Of a stretch of 27,390 nt of DNA, positions 1 to 7,961 are shown piece by piece. A program made the translations under genes and the position numbers. The DNA comes from Bordetella parapertussis (GTDB lineage: Bacteria; Pseudomonadota; Gammaproteobacteria; Burkholderiales; Burkholderiaceae_C), in contig CAMDKD010000037.1 of assembly GCA_945901125.1 (NCBI GenBank), forward strand, positions 1-27,390, in the 5' to 3' direction. Positions within the stretch are counted from its first letter, which is position 1, and every line of letters starts with the position of its first letter. The notes beneath the pieces were generated by a model. It did not search any database, was not told where the DNA came from, and saw only the letters and a program-made list of their open reading frames with translations.

Positions 1-72
1 TCCGCCAGCACCGCTGCCCTGAAATCATCACTGTGGCTACGCCTCGTTCCGCCCTTTGTGGCACCCATGTAA
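1..72 (+). other. C-terminal tail of an ORF entering from the left edge (possible PepSY remnant)
   Basis: Frame 1 is open from the window edge to a TAA at 70-72, giving 23 residues with no start codon in view. The stretch AALKSSLW followed by LRLVPPFVAP loosely resembles the N-terminus of the PepSY protein at 2017-3402 (SALKSVLW, then RLHFW and FATP) and of PepSY transmembrane proteins in general. It could be a decayed second copy, but the match is short and may be chance. A perfect 10-bp hairpin starts directly after the stop. Confidence 0.25.
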
Positions 73-99
73 ATGTCCATTTGGTTTGTAAATGGACAT
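73..99. repeat. Perfect 10-bp inverted repeat with a 7-nt loop
   Basis: ATGTCCATTT at 73-82 pairs exactly with AAATGGACAT at 90-99 around the loop GGTTTGT. It lies between the stop codon at 70-72 and the point near 149 where receptor homology begins abruptly. No T-run follows on either strand, so it is not a standard intrinsic terminator. It may be a scar or an end structure of the rearrangement that removed the receptor's 5' part. Confidence 0.55.
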
Positions 100-149
100 G
101 ATCCGGTTAGCCGAAGGTAAATTCAATATGGGATGCCCAGCCGCTTACC

Positions 150-1997
150 ATGTATGGGCCTTATTCCGCAGCTTACCCCGGCAATTCTGTGGGTGCAACA
201 GTCAACATAGCCACTGCAATGCCCGATACATTTACTGGTACAGCCAATGTGACGCAAGCGATTCAGCATTTCAGTTTGATGGGCACCAGTGATGACTACA
301 GCACCACAGTGGCCAACGCCATGCTGGGCAATTCCAACGGTGATTTATCCTGGCGATTATCTTTAAGCAAGGAAGATGCACATACGCAGCCAAGAAGTTT
401 CATCACAACTACAACATTAAACGCAACTTCCTATCCCTACCAATCTAAGACAAGCAGTTCAACCTCAGGTTCATATGTTGGCGCAGGCGGGATTATTCAC
501 GGTATCTCAGACAGCATTAGTTTGAAACTGGCGTACAAGTTAACACCTGAACTCACACTCGGATTCTTAACTTCCATGTGGACGGGTGATTCGGATGCAA
601 GTTTGCAAACCTACACGGGTAACTATTCAACGGGCACATGGCAAAGCAGCAGCACTGCTTCTGCTTACTATTTGGATCAAAAGCATTTAATGAATGCCCT
701 CAGCCTCAAGACAGATGCTGACCGACAGTGGTCATGGGAAATAGCTCTCAGCAAGTATGACTACTTCAATGACAAACAAAGATGGGGTGGGACATTAAAC
801 GCAGATGGAACCATGAAAACGTCTGCTTCTGGCTATGTCGCAGACTACAGCGGCACGGGTTGGTCAAATTTCGATTACCGAAGCAATTACAAAATGGACA
901 ATGGTGAACATACGCTGAGTTACGGCTACCACTACGACACCAATATCTACAAATACTTACTGACTTCAGGAACTGGTTGGTCTACAGAAGACAGTCTTTC
1001 AACCAACCATACGATTGCACGCGGGGCCAGTAAAACACAAGCCGTCTGGGCTCAAGATTTTTGGAAATACTCAGACTATCTGACATTGACTGCAGGCATT
1101 CGTTTAGAAGGATGGAATGCTTACGACGGCTACAACCTTGCTTCAACCGGTGCCGCCTCTAACCATTCGAGTCAAAGCGCTAACGCCATTTCACCCAAAT
1201 TGTCTGCCACAGTAGATGGTCCTGATAATTGGTTAACCACGGCATCCTTGGCCAGAACCACCAGATTTCCTACGCTCACAGAGTTATATGGAATGTCAAA
1301 TTGTTTGACAACGATCTCCACCTGTACAGACACAACATATAAATCCACAGCAACAGGAAACTTAAGCCCTGAGATCGTTACTTCTGCTGAATTGAGTTTT
1401 GAAAAAACTCAAGCGCTTATTAATTATCGGGTGACCATTTTTGGTGAATCAGTCAAAGATGCCATCTTGCAGCAGTATGGCTATCTCTACCCTTCGGTCA
1501 ATCCCAGTGGTTTGTATCAGTACTGGCAAAACGTTGAAAAAGTACACGCCTATGGAATTGAGCTTGCAGGTAATTTCAAAAACGCAGGTATAACTGGTCT
1601 TGACATATACGGACAGGTTACCCGTGTATGGTCAGCGATTGATGAAAGTTCATCTTTAGGAAGTTCAGCGCAAAGTGTGGAAGCCAACCCAATCACTTAT
1701 GTGTCACCATGGCGCGCCACTGTCATGGCAAGCTACAGACCAGATGAGAAACTCACTTATTCGATGGCGGGGCGCTACCAGGAAGCAGGTGCATCATCTT
1801 TGGATAACAACGATGTCAAACGCGATACTTACGGTGGATTCCAATCATTTTTCGTCATCGATGCCAAAGTGCGCTATCAGTTGGACAGAAGATGGAGTGC
1901 ATCTTTTGGGATAGACAATATTGAAAACAAAACATATTGGATATACCATCCTTTCCCGCAAAGAACATTCATCTTCAATCTGAAGTATGTCCCTTGA
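150..1997 (+). pseudogene. TonB-dependent outer-membrane receptor, 5'-truncated
   Basis: The 615-residue frame encodes a TonB-dependent receptor. It opens on the end of the plug domain (MYGPYSAAYPGNSVGATVNI), which in intact receptors follows a signal peptide, a TonB box and roughly 100 or more residues of plug. It continues through a Tyr/Ser/Thr-rich 22-strand-type barrel to a C-terminal strand (RTFIFNLKYVP) without the usual terminal Phe. Reading back in frame from 150 reaches a TAG at 108-110 with no plug sequence between, so homology starts abruptly near 149. As it stands the product could not be exported or energised by TonB, so I call a pseudogene. The barrel frame is otherwise intact, which suggests recent loss. 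The ligand is unknown; the PepSY neighbour suggests metal or siderophore uptake. Confidence 0.8.
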
Positions 1998-2016
1998 TGT
2001 TTGACAGGACACACAA

Positions 2017-3402
2017 ATGATTGATAAAAATTCTTCGACTTCTCATGCCTCAGCGTTGAAGTCAGTGCTATGGCGTCTGCATTTTTGGGCCGCACTGTTT
2101 GCAACGCCGTTTGTATCGGCGGCTGCGTTGACTGGTCTTTTGTATGTGTTCACGCCGCAAATTGAGCAGTACTTGTATGGCCGCTTAGATCACGTGAATA
2201 TTCAACCGCAACAGGCCAGTTTGGACTTGGCATTGACAGCAGCCATATCGCAAGCCCCGGTTGGATGGCAACTTCATGCGATATCCCCGGCAAGCCAGTC
2301 AGGTGAAACCCATCAATTTGCTTTTGTTCCACCTGCATTGGCAAAAGACCAGAGCAACGGGCACTCGTCACACATGGGCTCAAGCCATGAAAGTAAAAAT
2401 CAATTTTTAAAACCTATATTCGGGTTTCCAAAAAATGCATTGGTGGTTTACGTTAATCCCTACAACCTGCAAGTTACAGGTAAATTGGAGCAACAACAAC
2501 GTTTTACTTATTGGGCCAAAAAACTGCATTCCACTTTGCTACAAGGTAGTTCGTGGCGCTGGATGATTGAATGGGGGGCAAGTTGGTTCTTGTTGATGCT
2601 GTTAACTGGTATATGCCTGGCTTGGCCAAAAAAGATCGGCGATTTTCTTCCAAAGTTTTCGGTACACGGCAGACCGGCATGGAAGCAATGGCATTCAATG
2701 ATTGGTTTGACTTTGTCATTGCTCAGCTTTTTAATTATCTGCACCGGATTGACCTGGAGCCAAGTGGCAGGACAACAAGTCAGGTATTTACGGGACATAT
2801 CCGGTCAAGCATCTCCTCAGGTTCCTGCTATCACCCATGTTGGAGGAAACGATAAAAATCAATTGATCAGCGCGCATGATGCTTGGAAATCCATAGAAAA
2901 GACTACTGATGGCGTGCGTATGCAAATGCTTCCTCCCTCAGGCAATAACGGGGTTTGGCGTGCAGCCCATATGGAAAGAACTGATCCACTCAAGCGCTTT
3001 GACTTGTTGCTTGATGCTTATTCAGGAGAAGTGTTGTACCTGAGTACGTGGAAAGAACAAACATGGTTTGGCAAAGCAACTGCTGTTGGTATTCCGTTTC
3101 ACAGAGGCGAATACGGAGTCTGGAACCAAGTTTTGTTATTTATATTCGGCGCGGGCGTTTTATTTTCAATCACAACCGGATGGGTCATGGTTCTGAAACG
3201 TCTTCGCAAGGGTGCAAGTATTTTTCCAGTCATTGAAAAAAATGCTTGTCGATCTAATCCAATATGGATAGTCATCCCATTTGCAGCATTACTATGGCTA
3301 ACTCCTTTGTTAGCTATAGGTGTTGTGTTTATTATTTTTATTGAAATAATTTTCGTCTTAATAAAAAAGTACCGGTATCTTAAAGCCGAAAGAATTGAAT
3401 GA
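2017..3402 (+). CDS. PepSY-associated transmembrane protein (putative iron/metal-uptake reductase)
   Basis: This 461-residue inner-membrane protein belongs to the PepSY-TM family often encoded beside TonB-dependent receptors and thought to help reduce or process imported metal or siderophore. Visible membrane segments lie near residues 22-45, 186-204, 229-248, 365-388 and 415-450. Conserved-looking histidines sit at H22, H171 (KLHSTLL) and H226 (QWHSMIG). The first periplasmic loop has a His/Ser/Met-rich stretch near residues 114-126 (NGHSSHMGSSHES) that could bind metal. It begins 19 bp after the receptor stop, with AGGACA upstream of the ATG, so it is probably co-transcribed. Its stop overlaps a 30-codon ORF (ATGA). 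The family call is firm; the substrate is inferred. Confidence 0.88.
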   Translation: MIDKNSSTSHASALKSVLWRLHFWAALFATPFVSAAALTGLLYVFTPQIEQYLYGRLDHVNIQPQQASLDLALTAAISQAPVGWQLHAISPASQSGETHQFAFVPPALAKDQSNGHSSHMGSSHESKNQFLKPIFGFPKNALVVYVNPYNLQVTGKLEQQQRFTYWAKKLHSTLLQGSSWRWMIEWGASWFLLMLLTGICLAWPKKIGDFLPKFSVHGRPAWKQWHSMIGLTLSLLSFLIICTGLTWSQVAGQQVRYLRDISGQASPQVPAITHVGGNDKNQLISAHDAWKSIEKTTDGVRMQMLPPSGNNGVWRAAHMERTDPLKRFDLLLDAYSGEVLYLSTWKEQTWFGKATAVGIPFHRGEYGVWNQVLLFIFGAGVLFSITTGWVMVLKRLRKGASIFPVIEKNACRSNPIWIVIPFAALLWLTPLLAIGVVFIIFIEIIFVLIKKYRYLKAERIE

Positions 3403-3491
3403 AAAATTTATTCTCCAAAAAAGAGTTTCTCTATGGCTTAATGCCTTGTTCTATGTTCATTGTTATTTGGAGCGCTTGGGCACATGGCTGA
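3399..3491 (+). CDS. 30-residue single-pass membrane peptide, translationally coupled
   Basis: This ORF starts on the ATG that overlaps the TGA of the PepSY gene (ATGA at 3399-3402) and ends at a TGA at 3489-3491. The peptide has a basic start (MKNLFSKKEF) and then one hydrophobic segment (YGLMPCSMFIVIWSAWAHG), like a tiny membrane protein with its N-terminus inside. Coupling to a metal-uptake-type membrane protein hints at a small accessory subunit, but I recognise no family. The overlap and the clean basic-then-hydrophobic pattern argue for a real gene; its very small size argues for caution. Confidence 0.5.
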   Translation: MKNLFSKKEFLYGLMPCSMFIVIWSAWAHG

Positions 3492-3507
3492 GCTTAAAAA
3501 AATATCT

Positions 3508-4080
3508 TTACTCACTCGGCGAATTGTGACGTTTCAATATACCAACTGCTACTTTTATAAAACACAACACCAGGACAGTTCCTGTTAAATTTCCAATAAT
3601 CATGACAAACAAATTATTGATGAATTGTTCAGAAACTTGGTTATAAAAGAACCAGAGCTGATGTAATGAAGCGCTGAGTAACGCAAAAATGATTGACATT
3701 TGCAAGATGCTTTTGAAAGTGAGATTTTTTAAATCATTTTCGATAAGCAGGAAATCAAACGATATCTTCCGGGCAAGCAGAGGCGAAGTGCCTGTGATGA
3801 TGCCCGTGGTAATGGTGTGAAGATCAGAACCCAAATAATAGTGTTGAAATCCTATGAGCCAGGATGCAAGCATAATTCCAATGGCTGCATCTTCAACAGC
3901 AATCAATACGAGGACAAGCTGCAAACCACTTGGGATGAAAATCCAATTGACTCCAAATGAAAAAGCATATTCGTTGAAAATAAATCTATTGAAAGTAAAG
4001 GCAAAATAGTAAAAGCATGCGCAGGCAAGGCTTGTGACAATTTTTTTTGCAAGCAACATTGAATGCTTATTAGATATCAA
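3508..4080 (-). CDS. Integral membrane protein, MASE1-like sensor domain without an output domain
   Basis: The 190-residue product is almost entirely hydrophobic, with about five membrane segments, and ends in a short basic tail (KRHNSPSE). The N-terminal third carries GVNWIFIPSGLQLVLVL, close to the signature of MASE1-type membrane sensor domains, but no kinase, GGDEF or other output domain follows. The longest frame starts at a TTG (4078-4080); an ATG seven codons inside (4057-4059, MLLAKKIV) is an alternative, and neither has a strong ribosome site. It converges on the PepSY operon. The function is unknown; it may be a stand-alone sensor or a partner of a separate regulator. Confidence 0.7.
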   Translation of the reverse strand: MISNKHSMLLAKKIVTSLACACFYYFAFTFNRFIFNEYAFSFGVNWIFIPSGLQLVLVLIAVEDAAIGIMLASWLIGFQHYYLGSDLHTITTGIITGTSPLLARKISFDFLLIENDLKNLTFKSILQMSIIFALLSASLHQLWFFYNQVSEQFINNLFVMIIGNLTGTVLVLCFIKVAVGILKRHNSPSE

Positions 4081-4261
4081 AAGATTAAATTTACAACAAT
4101 ATGAATTTTAAAACCGAATGCAGTAAGAGTGATAACCCCAATTTTCAATCCCTGTAAATGGCACTGGGTAATCAAATCATTCATTCACAACTGTAGTAAC
4201 AATTTTGTGTTGATTGATTTTTGTATTTACATCCTAAGAGTAAAAATAGATGTCGTAGACA

Positions 4262-4285
4262 AAAAAGCCGCTAAAGCGGCTTTTT
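4262..4285 (-). terminator. Intrinsic terminator of the beta-propeller gene (bidirectional)
   Basis: AAAAAGCCGC (4262-4271) and GCGGCTTTTT (4276-4285) form a perfect 10-bp stem around the loop TAAA. It lies 20 bp beyond the stop of the leftward beta-propeller gene and has U-runs in either orientation. The rest of the 4081-4305 gap is AT-rich with no further feature that I can see. Confidence 0.85.
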
Positions 4286-4305
4286 ATTCGTGGCAAATAA
4301 GGTTG

Positions 4306-5361
4306 TTATTTTTTGAAATCCAAAGAGCCTGTGGATTGCGGGTAAGTGACGATGCCCCACGGTGTGCCGGGACTGGGTATGTCTTGCAGGATTTTTCCTG
4401 TCTGAGTGTCGGCAATTACCAGGTTGTTGGACCTGCCACAGGCTGCAATCAATTTGGATTCATCCGGGCTGAGTGTGAAGTGCCAGCATCGCTCGCCGAC
4501 GTTGATTTGTCGTTTGACGGCATAGCTTTTGGCATCAAAAACCTGAACTGCTTTTGCTTTGGCAAGTGCCACGTAAATTTCGGTTCCTGCTGCATTGAAA
4601 GTCACGCCATAAGGGATATTGCCTGTGGTGATGACTTCCTGAATTTCAAAGGACTTATTGAGGATAAGCATTTTGTCGCTTAACTCAAGAGTGACAGCAA
4701 ATGTGTTGCCATCCGAAGAGCGCTTGATGCCACGAGGGCGCAAGCCGTGTTTTTTGGTGTCGACCTTTTTCACAAGTTTGCCGGATGCTATGTCATGAAT
4801 GCTGACGTTTTCATCGGATTCATTGGTGACCAGAAGTAATTGACCGTCAGCGGAAAACTCAATGCCTTCTGTTTCCAAGCCCGCTTCGATATCTGCTATT
4901 TTCTTTGCGGATTTCAGATCAACCACTGAAACACGGGCCGGCGTGGCATCGTCGTCGTCACCTTTGGTTTTTTTCTTTTGATGAGAGGCATCGGCTCCAG
5001 CTGGGGCCATTTGATTGGAGGGTTCGTAGGCTACGAAAGCTTTGTCGTTCAAGACGCGAACAAATTCAGGGTTTTTTCCAACCGCAATGCGTTTGATAAT
5101 TTTGCGTGACTCAACATCAATCAGTACTAGTTCACCAGAGCTTTTGACTGCAACTGCCAGTGTCTTTCCATCGTTGCTGATTCCAAGCCCCCGTGCGCCA
5201 TCGCCGACTTCTATGTCAGCAAGCTTGCTCATGTCATCCAATTGGTAAATAGAGATAAAGCCTTTAGTGAAACTGACAAAGGCTACGGGTTTGTTGGCTG
5301 CATAAGCAGTATGAACCAGCAGAGCAGCAGATAAGAGCAAAATTCTCAAAACGGTTTTCAT
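4306..5361 (-). CDS. Exported YVTN-repeat beta-propeller protein (PQQ-catabolism-associated type)
   Basis: This is a 351-residue periplasmic protein with a clear Sec signal (MKTVLRILLLSAALLVHTAYA, cleavage after residue 21). Successive blades carry the pattern of YVTN/lactonase-like propellers: GLGISNDGKTLAVAV, GIEFSADGQLLLVTN, YGVTFNAAGTEIYVAL and FTLSPDESKLIAACG. The overall layout fits the YVTN propellers often found near PQQ-dependent dehydrogenases, although none is in the window. Blade two contains a charged low-complexity insert near residues 126-140 (SHQKKKTKGDDDDAT). It is monocistronic, with its own terminator at 4262-4285 and an AT-rich upstream region. The ligand or partner is unknown; an assembly or scaffold role is likelier than catalysis. 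Confidence 0.82.
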   Translation of the reverse strand: MKTVLRILLLSAALLVHTAYAANKPVAFVSFTKGFISIYQLDDMSKLADIEVGDGARGLGISNDGKTLAVAVKSSGELVLIDVESRKIIKRIAVGKNPEFVRVLNDKAFVAYEPSNQMAPAGADASHQKKKTKGDDDDATPARVSVVDLKSAKKIADIEAGLETEGIEFSADGQLLLVTNESDENVSIHDIASGKLVKKVDTKKHGLRPRGIKRSSDGNTFAVTLELSDKMLILNKSFEIQEVITTGNIPYGVTFNAAGTEIYVALAKAKAVQVFDAKSYAVKRQINVGERCWHFTLSPDESKLIAACGRSNNLVIADTQTGKILQDIPSPGTPWGIVTYPQSTGSLDFKK

Positions 5362-5520
5362 TGTGAAACTCTATAAAATTAACAATTCAGTATTATTTAC
5401 CAAAGAAATTATTTTAACAAGGGAAATCTTCCTGACAGCCCAATCAAGCTATTGTAGTGAAGTTTTCCTATAGAAGTTAATTGAGATCAATCCTAAGATT
5501 TATTGATTGATTGATATTAA

Positions 5521-5582
5521 AAAGTTCTCCCCCTGCGCTCGGACAAGCGCTTTAGACCCTGCCTCGCAGCAGGGTTTTTTTT
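5521..5582 (+). ncRNA. Candidate two-hairpin small RNA ending in an intrinsic terminator
   Basis: A pyrimidine-rich stretch (TTCTCCCCCT, 5525-5534), complementary to Shine-Dalgarno-type sequences, is followed by hairpin 1 (GCGCT 5535-5539, AGCGC 5546-5550). A terminator hairpin comes next (CCCTGC 5557-5562, GCAGGG 5569-5574) with eight Ts at 5575-5582. No protein gene ends here on the plus strand: the neighbours are a leftward gene starting at 5361 and a leftward gene ending at 5745. The terminator therefore needs a non-coding transcript to serve. The layout resembles compact C-rich small RNAs described in betaproteobacteria, but I could not test a family match. The 5' end is a guess; the AT-rich run at 5481-5520 is the likely promoter area. 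Confidence 0.5.
5557..5582 (+). terminator. Intrinsic terminator, plus strand
   Basis: A 6-bp GC-rich stem, CCCTGC/GCAGGG, with loop CTCGCA is followed by TTTTTTTT. It closes the candidate small RNA at 5521-5582 and does not belong to any coding gene. Confidence 0.8.
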
Positions 5583-5744
5583 ACTATACCGGGGTTAAAA
5601 CAATTCAAGTATTTAAAAAGAAAGAAGATTACGTATGTGTTTTGAAAATACCATGGTGTAAAGCCATTTGTACAAGTTCAGCGGTATTTTCCATTATGTA
5701 TTTTGTTTATACATATAAAACAGCAATACGCAAAACTCTCAGAA
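5583..5744. other. Non-coding, palindrome-rich spacer
   Basis: This is the rest of the 383-bp gap between the genes at 4306-5361 and 5745-6170. GAAAATACC (5644-5652) and GGTATTTTC (5683-5691) form a perfect 9-bp inverted repeat. It encloses ATGG/CCAT (53-56 and 64-67 of 5600s) and the palindrome TTGTACAA. A further hairpin, ATGTAT/ATACAT, lies at 5696-5714. It may form the 3' end of the leftward monooxygenase-like gene, but there is no clear U-tract. No credible protein is encoded. Confidence 0.4.
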
Positions 5745-6170
5745 TTACTCAGGACGCGGATCAAAGTAACGAACAGCAGATGGTCCGGTGAGATAAGGCC
5801 CGACGATTGCGCCGAAACCTGATGTTTTGCGCCATTCACGGTATTTTTCGTGGTGAGCCTTAGATTTCCACTTTTCAATCAATAAAAGCGTGTCAGTGCC
5901 TTGCTCTGCGAATACTTCCAGACTGATCAATCCATCAAAACGCCGTGTGTCTTTCAATGCAACATCAAGAACTTCCTTGCACAAGGCATCTAATTTCCCG
6001 GGTTTGGTAGTCAATTGCACGGTGGCCAAAATGAAACTGTCCTGGGTTTGAGAATGGCCTGTTAAATGCACAGTAGCAATCGCAGCGCTGACGCCGACAG
6101 CAGCAGCGCGACGGAAAAATGCTCTTTTGGCGGGTTGTGTAACTTCAGTGTTTTTTTGATTATTGTTCAC
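5745..6170 (-). CDS. Exported antibiotic-biosynthesis-monooxygenase (ABM) fold protein
   Basis: The C-terminal part (from about residue 43) is an ABM/dimeric alpha-beta barrel domain: ILATVQLTTKPGKLDALCKEV, then DGLISLEVF, then LLLIEKWKSKAHHEKYREW. Such domains form small cofactor-free monooxygenases or other quinone- and heme-handling proteins. The N-terminus carries a twin-arginine-like leader (AKRAFFRRAAAVGVSAAIATV), so the domain probably acts in the periplasm, which is unusual for this fold. I chose the GTG at 6168-6170 because AAAAGGAG lies just upstream; an ATG 11 codons earlier (6201-6203) would put that ribosome site inside the gene. The substrate is unknown. Confidence 0.75.
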   Translation of the reverse strand: MNNNQKNTEVTQPAKRAFFRRAAAVGVSAAIATVHLTGHSQTQDSFILATVQLTTKPGKLDALCKEVLDVALKDTRRFDGLISLEVFAEQGTDTLLLIEKWKSKAHHEKYREWRKTSGFGAIVGPYLTGPSAVRYFDPRPE

Positions 6171-6286
6171 GGGTTGCTCCTTTTGAAAAATCAATTTAAC
6201 CACATCAGTGATTATGGATTTATCAAATCAACCCTGAATTATCTTTCCGCGATGTTTTAGGTTTTTTTCAGCTGAATTACTGAAGA

Positions 6287-7924
6287 TCAAGCCGAATACA
6301 TCTCTCGCAATTTGAGTTTGAAAAATTTGCCCGTGGACGTTCTTGGAATGGCAGTAATGACCTCATACCGTTCTGGCAATTGCCATTTGGCAAACCCCAT
6401 TCCTTGCAAATGAAGCGCTAGTGCGCTCACATCGAGTTGCGCACCTTGTTTTAATACGATGCAAGCCAATGGCCGCTCGCTCCACTTCACATCGGGTATG
6501 GCGATGACGGCAGCCTCTGCGACGCTTGCATGCGCCATCAAGGCGTTTTCCAAATCCACCGAACTGATCCATTCACCACCCGATTTGATCAAGTCCTTGG
6601 TGCGGTCAGTGATACGCACAAACCCTTGCGGGTCTACGTTGGCCACATCGCCTGTGCGCAACCAGCCGTCAGTGGTGAATTTATCCTCTTGAACCGGCAC
6701 GCGGTGGTAACTGCCGGTGATGAAGGGGCCGCGCACTTGTATCTCGCCGACTTGCACACCGTCCCAAGGCGCGTCCTGTCCATCCTCACCGCGTATGCGC
6801 AAATCCACCAGCGGCACGAGCACGCCCGCCATGGCGGCACGACGGTAGCGTTCATCAGCCGGTGCTTGCGCCAATGCCGACTTCAAATAAGAGACAGTGC
6901 ACAAAGGCGAGGTTTCTGTCATGCCCCAGCCCTGCATGATCCAGACGCCGTGTTTGTCAAACGCCCGTATCAGCGATTCAGGTACTGCGGCTCCGCCGAC
7001 CAGACTGCGCATGCCGACCGGCAGCTTCCAACGCCCCGGTTGTTGTTGCAAAGCTGTTTCATAAGTTTGAATAAGCCCCATCCATATGGTGGGCACACCT
7101 AATGCGAGCGTAGGAGGTGCATATTGCATCAAATCGAGCAGGTCATCCGGATGCAGATGCGGTCCTGGAAACACCAGTTTGGCGCCGGTCATCAATGCAC
7201 CATAAGGAATGCCCCAACTGTTGGCATGGAACATGGGTGTAACAGGCAAGACCACATCGTTGCTTTTCAATGCCCAGCAGTCGCTCAAGCACCCAACCAG
7301 GGTATGCAAGATGGTCGAGCGGTGTGAATAGACCACGCCCTTGGGTTTGCCCGTGGTACCCGAGGTGTAGCACATAGATACCGCATCGTCTTCATGGTGT
7401 TTTGCATATGCAAAGTCGCGCATGTCGGCAGCTGCCAGCAGGTCTTCATAGTCAATTTCCGGGCCGCTGTGTTTGTTTCCCGTGAAGGGCACGACGATGA
7501 TTTTTTCAAACTTGCATTTGTCTTTGAACTGAGCGAGCAAGGGAAGCAGCACATCGTCAACAATCAGAAAACGGTCTTGCGCATCATTGACGATCCATGC
7601 AATTTCATCCGGCGATAGCCGCAGGTTCAAGGTGTGCATGACGCCACCGGCAGCAGGAATGCCGAAATAGCATTCCAGGTGTACATGGTGGTTCCAGCAC
7701 AGCGTGGCAACCCGGTCACCTGCTTGCAGCCCGAGTTCTGTCAGGGCTTGCGCCAATTGCCGGGTACGGCGGTAAATATCTCCGTAGGTATGGTGGACAT
7801 AGGTTTTGTCGGGCAGCCGTGAAATGACTTCGTTGTCCGGAAACAAAATACCTGCACGGTCAAGCAAGTGATTCAGCGATAAAGGCACCTGCATCATGGT
7901 GCTGACAATGTCTGATGAGTTCAT
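6287..7924 (-). CDS. Acyl-CoA ligase (AMP-binding; medium/long-chain fatty-acid type)
   Basis: This 545-residue enzyme activates a carboxylic acid to its CoA thioester via an acyl-adenylate. Adenylate-forming signatures are present in order: YTSGTTGKPKGVVYSHRS near residues 186-203, QGWGMTETSPL, GWLRTGDVA, then DLIKSGGEWISS. The near-terminal TSTGKFFKLKLRE holds the presumed catalytic lysine. The sequence resembles the AlkK / methylmercaptopropionate-CoA ligase branch more than PaaK. It is the last of three leftward genes after the enoyl-CoA hydratase and the alpha/beta hydrolase, suggesting hydrolysis of an ester, CoA activation and beta-oxidation. An 80-bp gap with a hairpin (7962-7985) separates it from the hydrolase. 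The chain length is not deducible. Confidence 0.9.
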   Translation of the reverse strand: MNSSDIVSTMMQVPLSLNHLLDRAGILFPDNEVISRLPDKTYVHHTYGDIYRRTRQLAQALTELGLQAGDRVATLCWNHHVHLECYFGIPAAGGVMHTLNLRLSPDEIAWIVNDAQDRFLIVDDVLLPLLAQFKDKCKFEKIIVVPFTGNKHSGPEIDYEDLLAAADMRDFAYAKHHEDDAVSMCYTSGTTGKPKGVVYSHRSTILHTLVGCLSDCWALKSNDVVLPVTPMFHANSWGIPYGALMTGAKLVFPGPHLHPDDLLDLMQYAPPTLALGVPTIWMGLIQTYETALQQQPGRWKLPVGMRSLVGGAAVPESLIRAFDKHGVWIMQGWGMTETSPLCTVSYLKSALAQAPADERYRRAAMAGVLVPLVDLRIRGEDGQDAPWDGVQVGEIQVRGPFITGSYHRVPVQEDKFTTDGWLRTGDVANVDPQGFVRITDRTKDLIKSGGEWISSVDLENALMAHASVAEAAVIAIPDVKWSERPLACIVLKQGAQLDVSALALHLQGMGFAKWQLPERYEVITAIPRTSTGKFFKLKLREMYSA

Positions 7925-7961
7925 AGGTCTGCCTTATTTATCCGTCACATGATTCACAACA

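Noticed and set aside
92..292. 66-codon plus-strand ORF at the left end
   Set aside because: It lies in a different frame over the receptor remnant and has no recognisable domain; the receptor frame has clear homology.
4129..4683. 184-codon plus-strand ORF opposite the beta-propeller gene
   Set aside because: It runs through the terminator hairpin and mirrors the propeller gene; composition and Cys-rich sequence are typical of an antisense shadow.
5507..5791. 94-codon plus-strand ORF in the gap before the ABM gene
   Set aside because: It reads through the intrinsic terminator at 5557-5582 and the palindrome cluster, and overlaps the end of a convincing gene.
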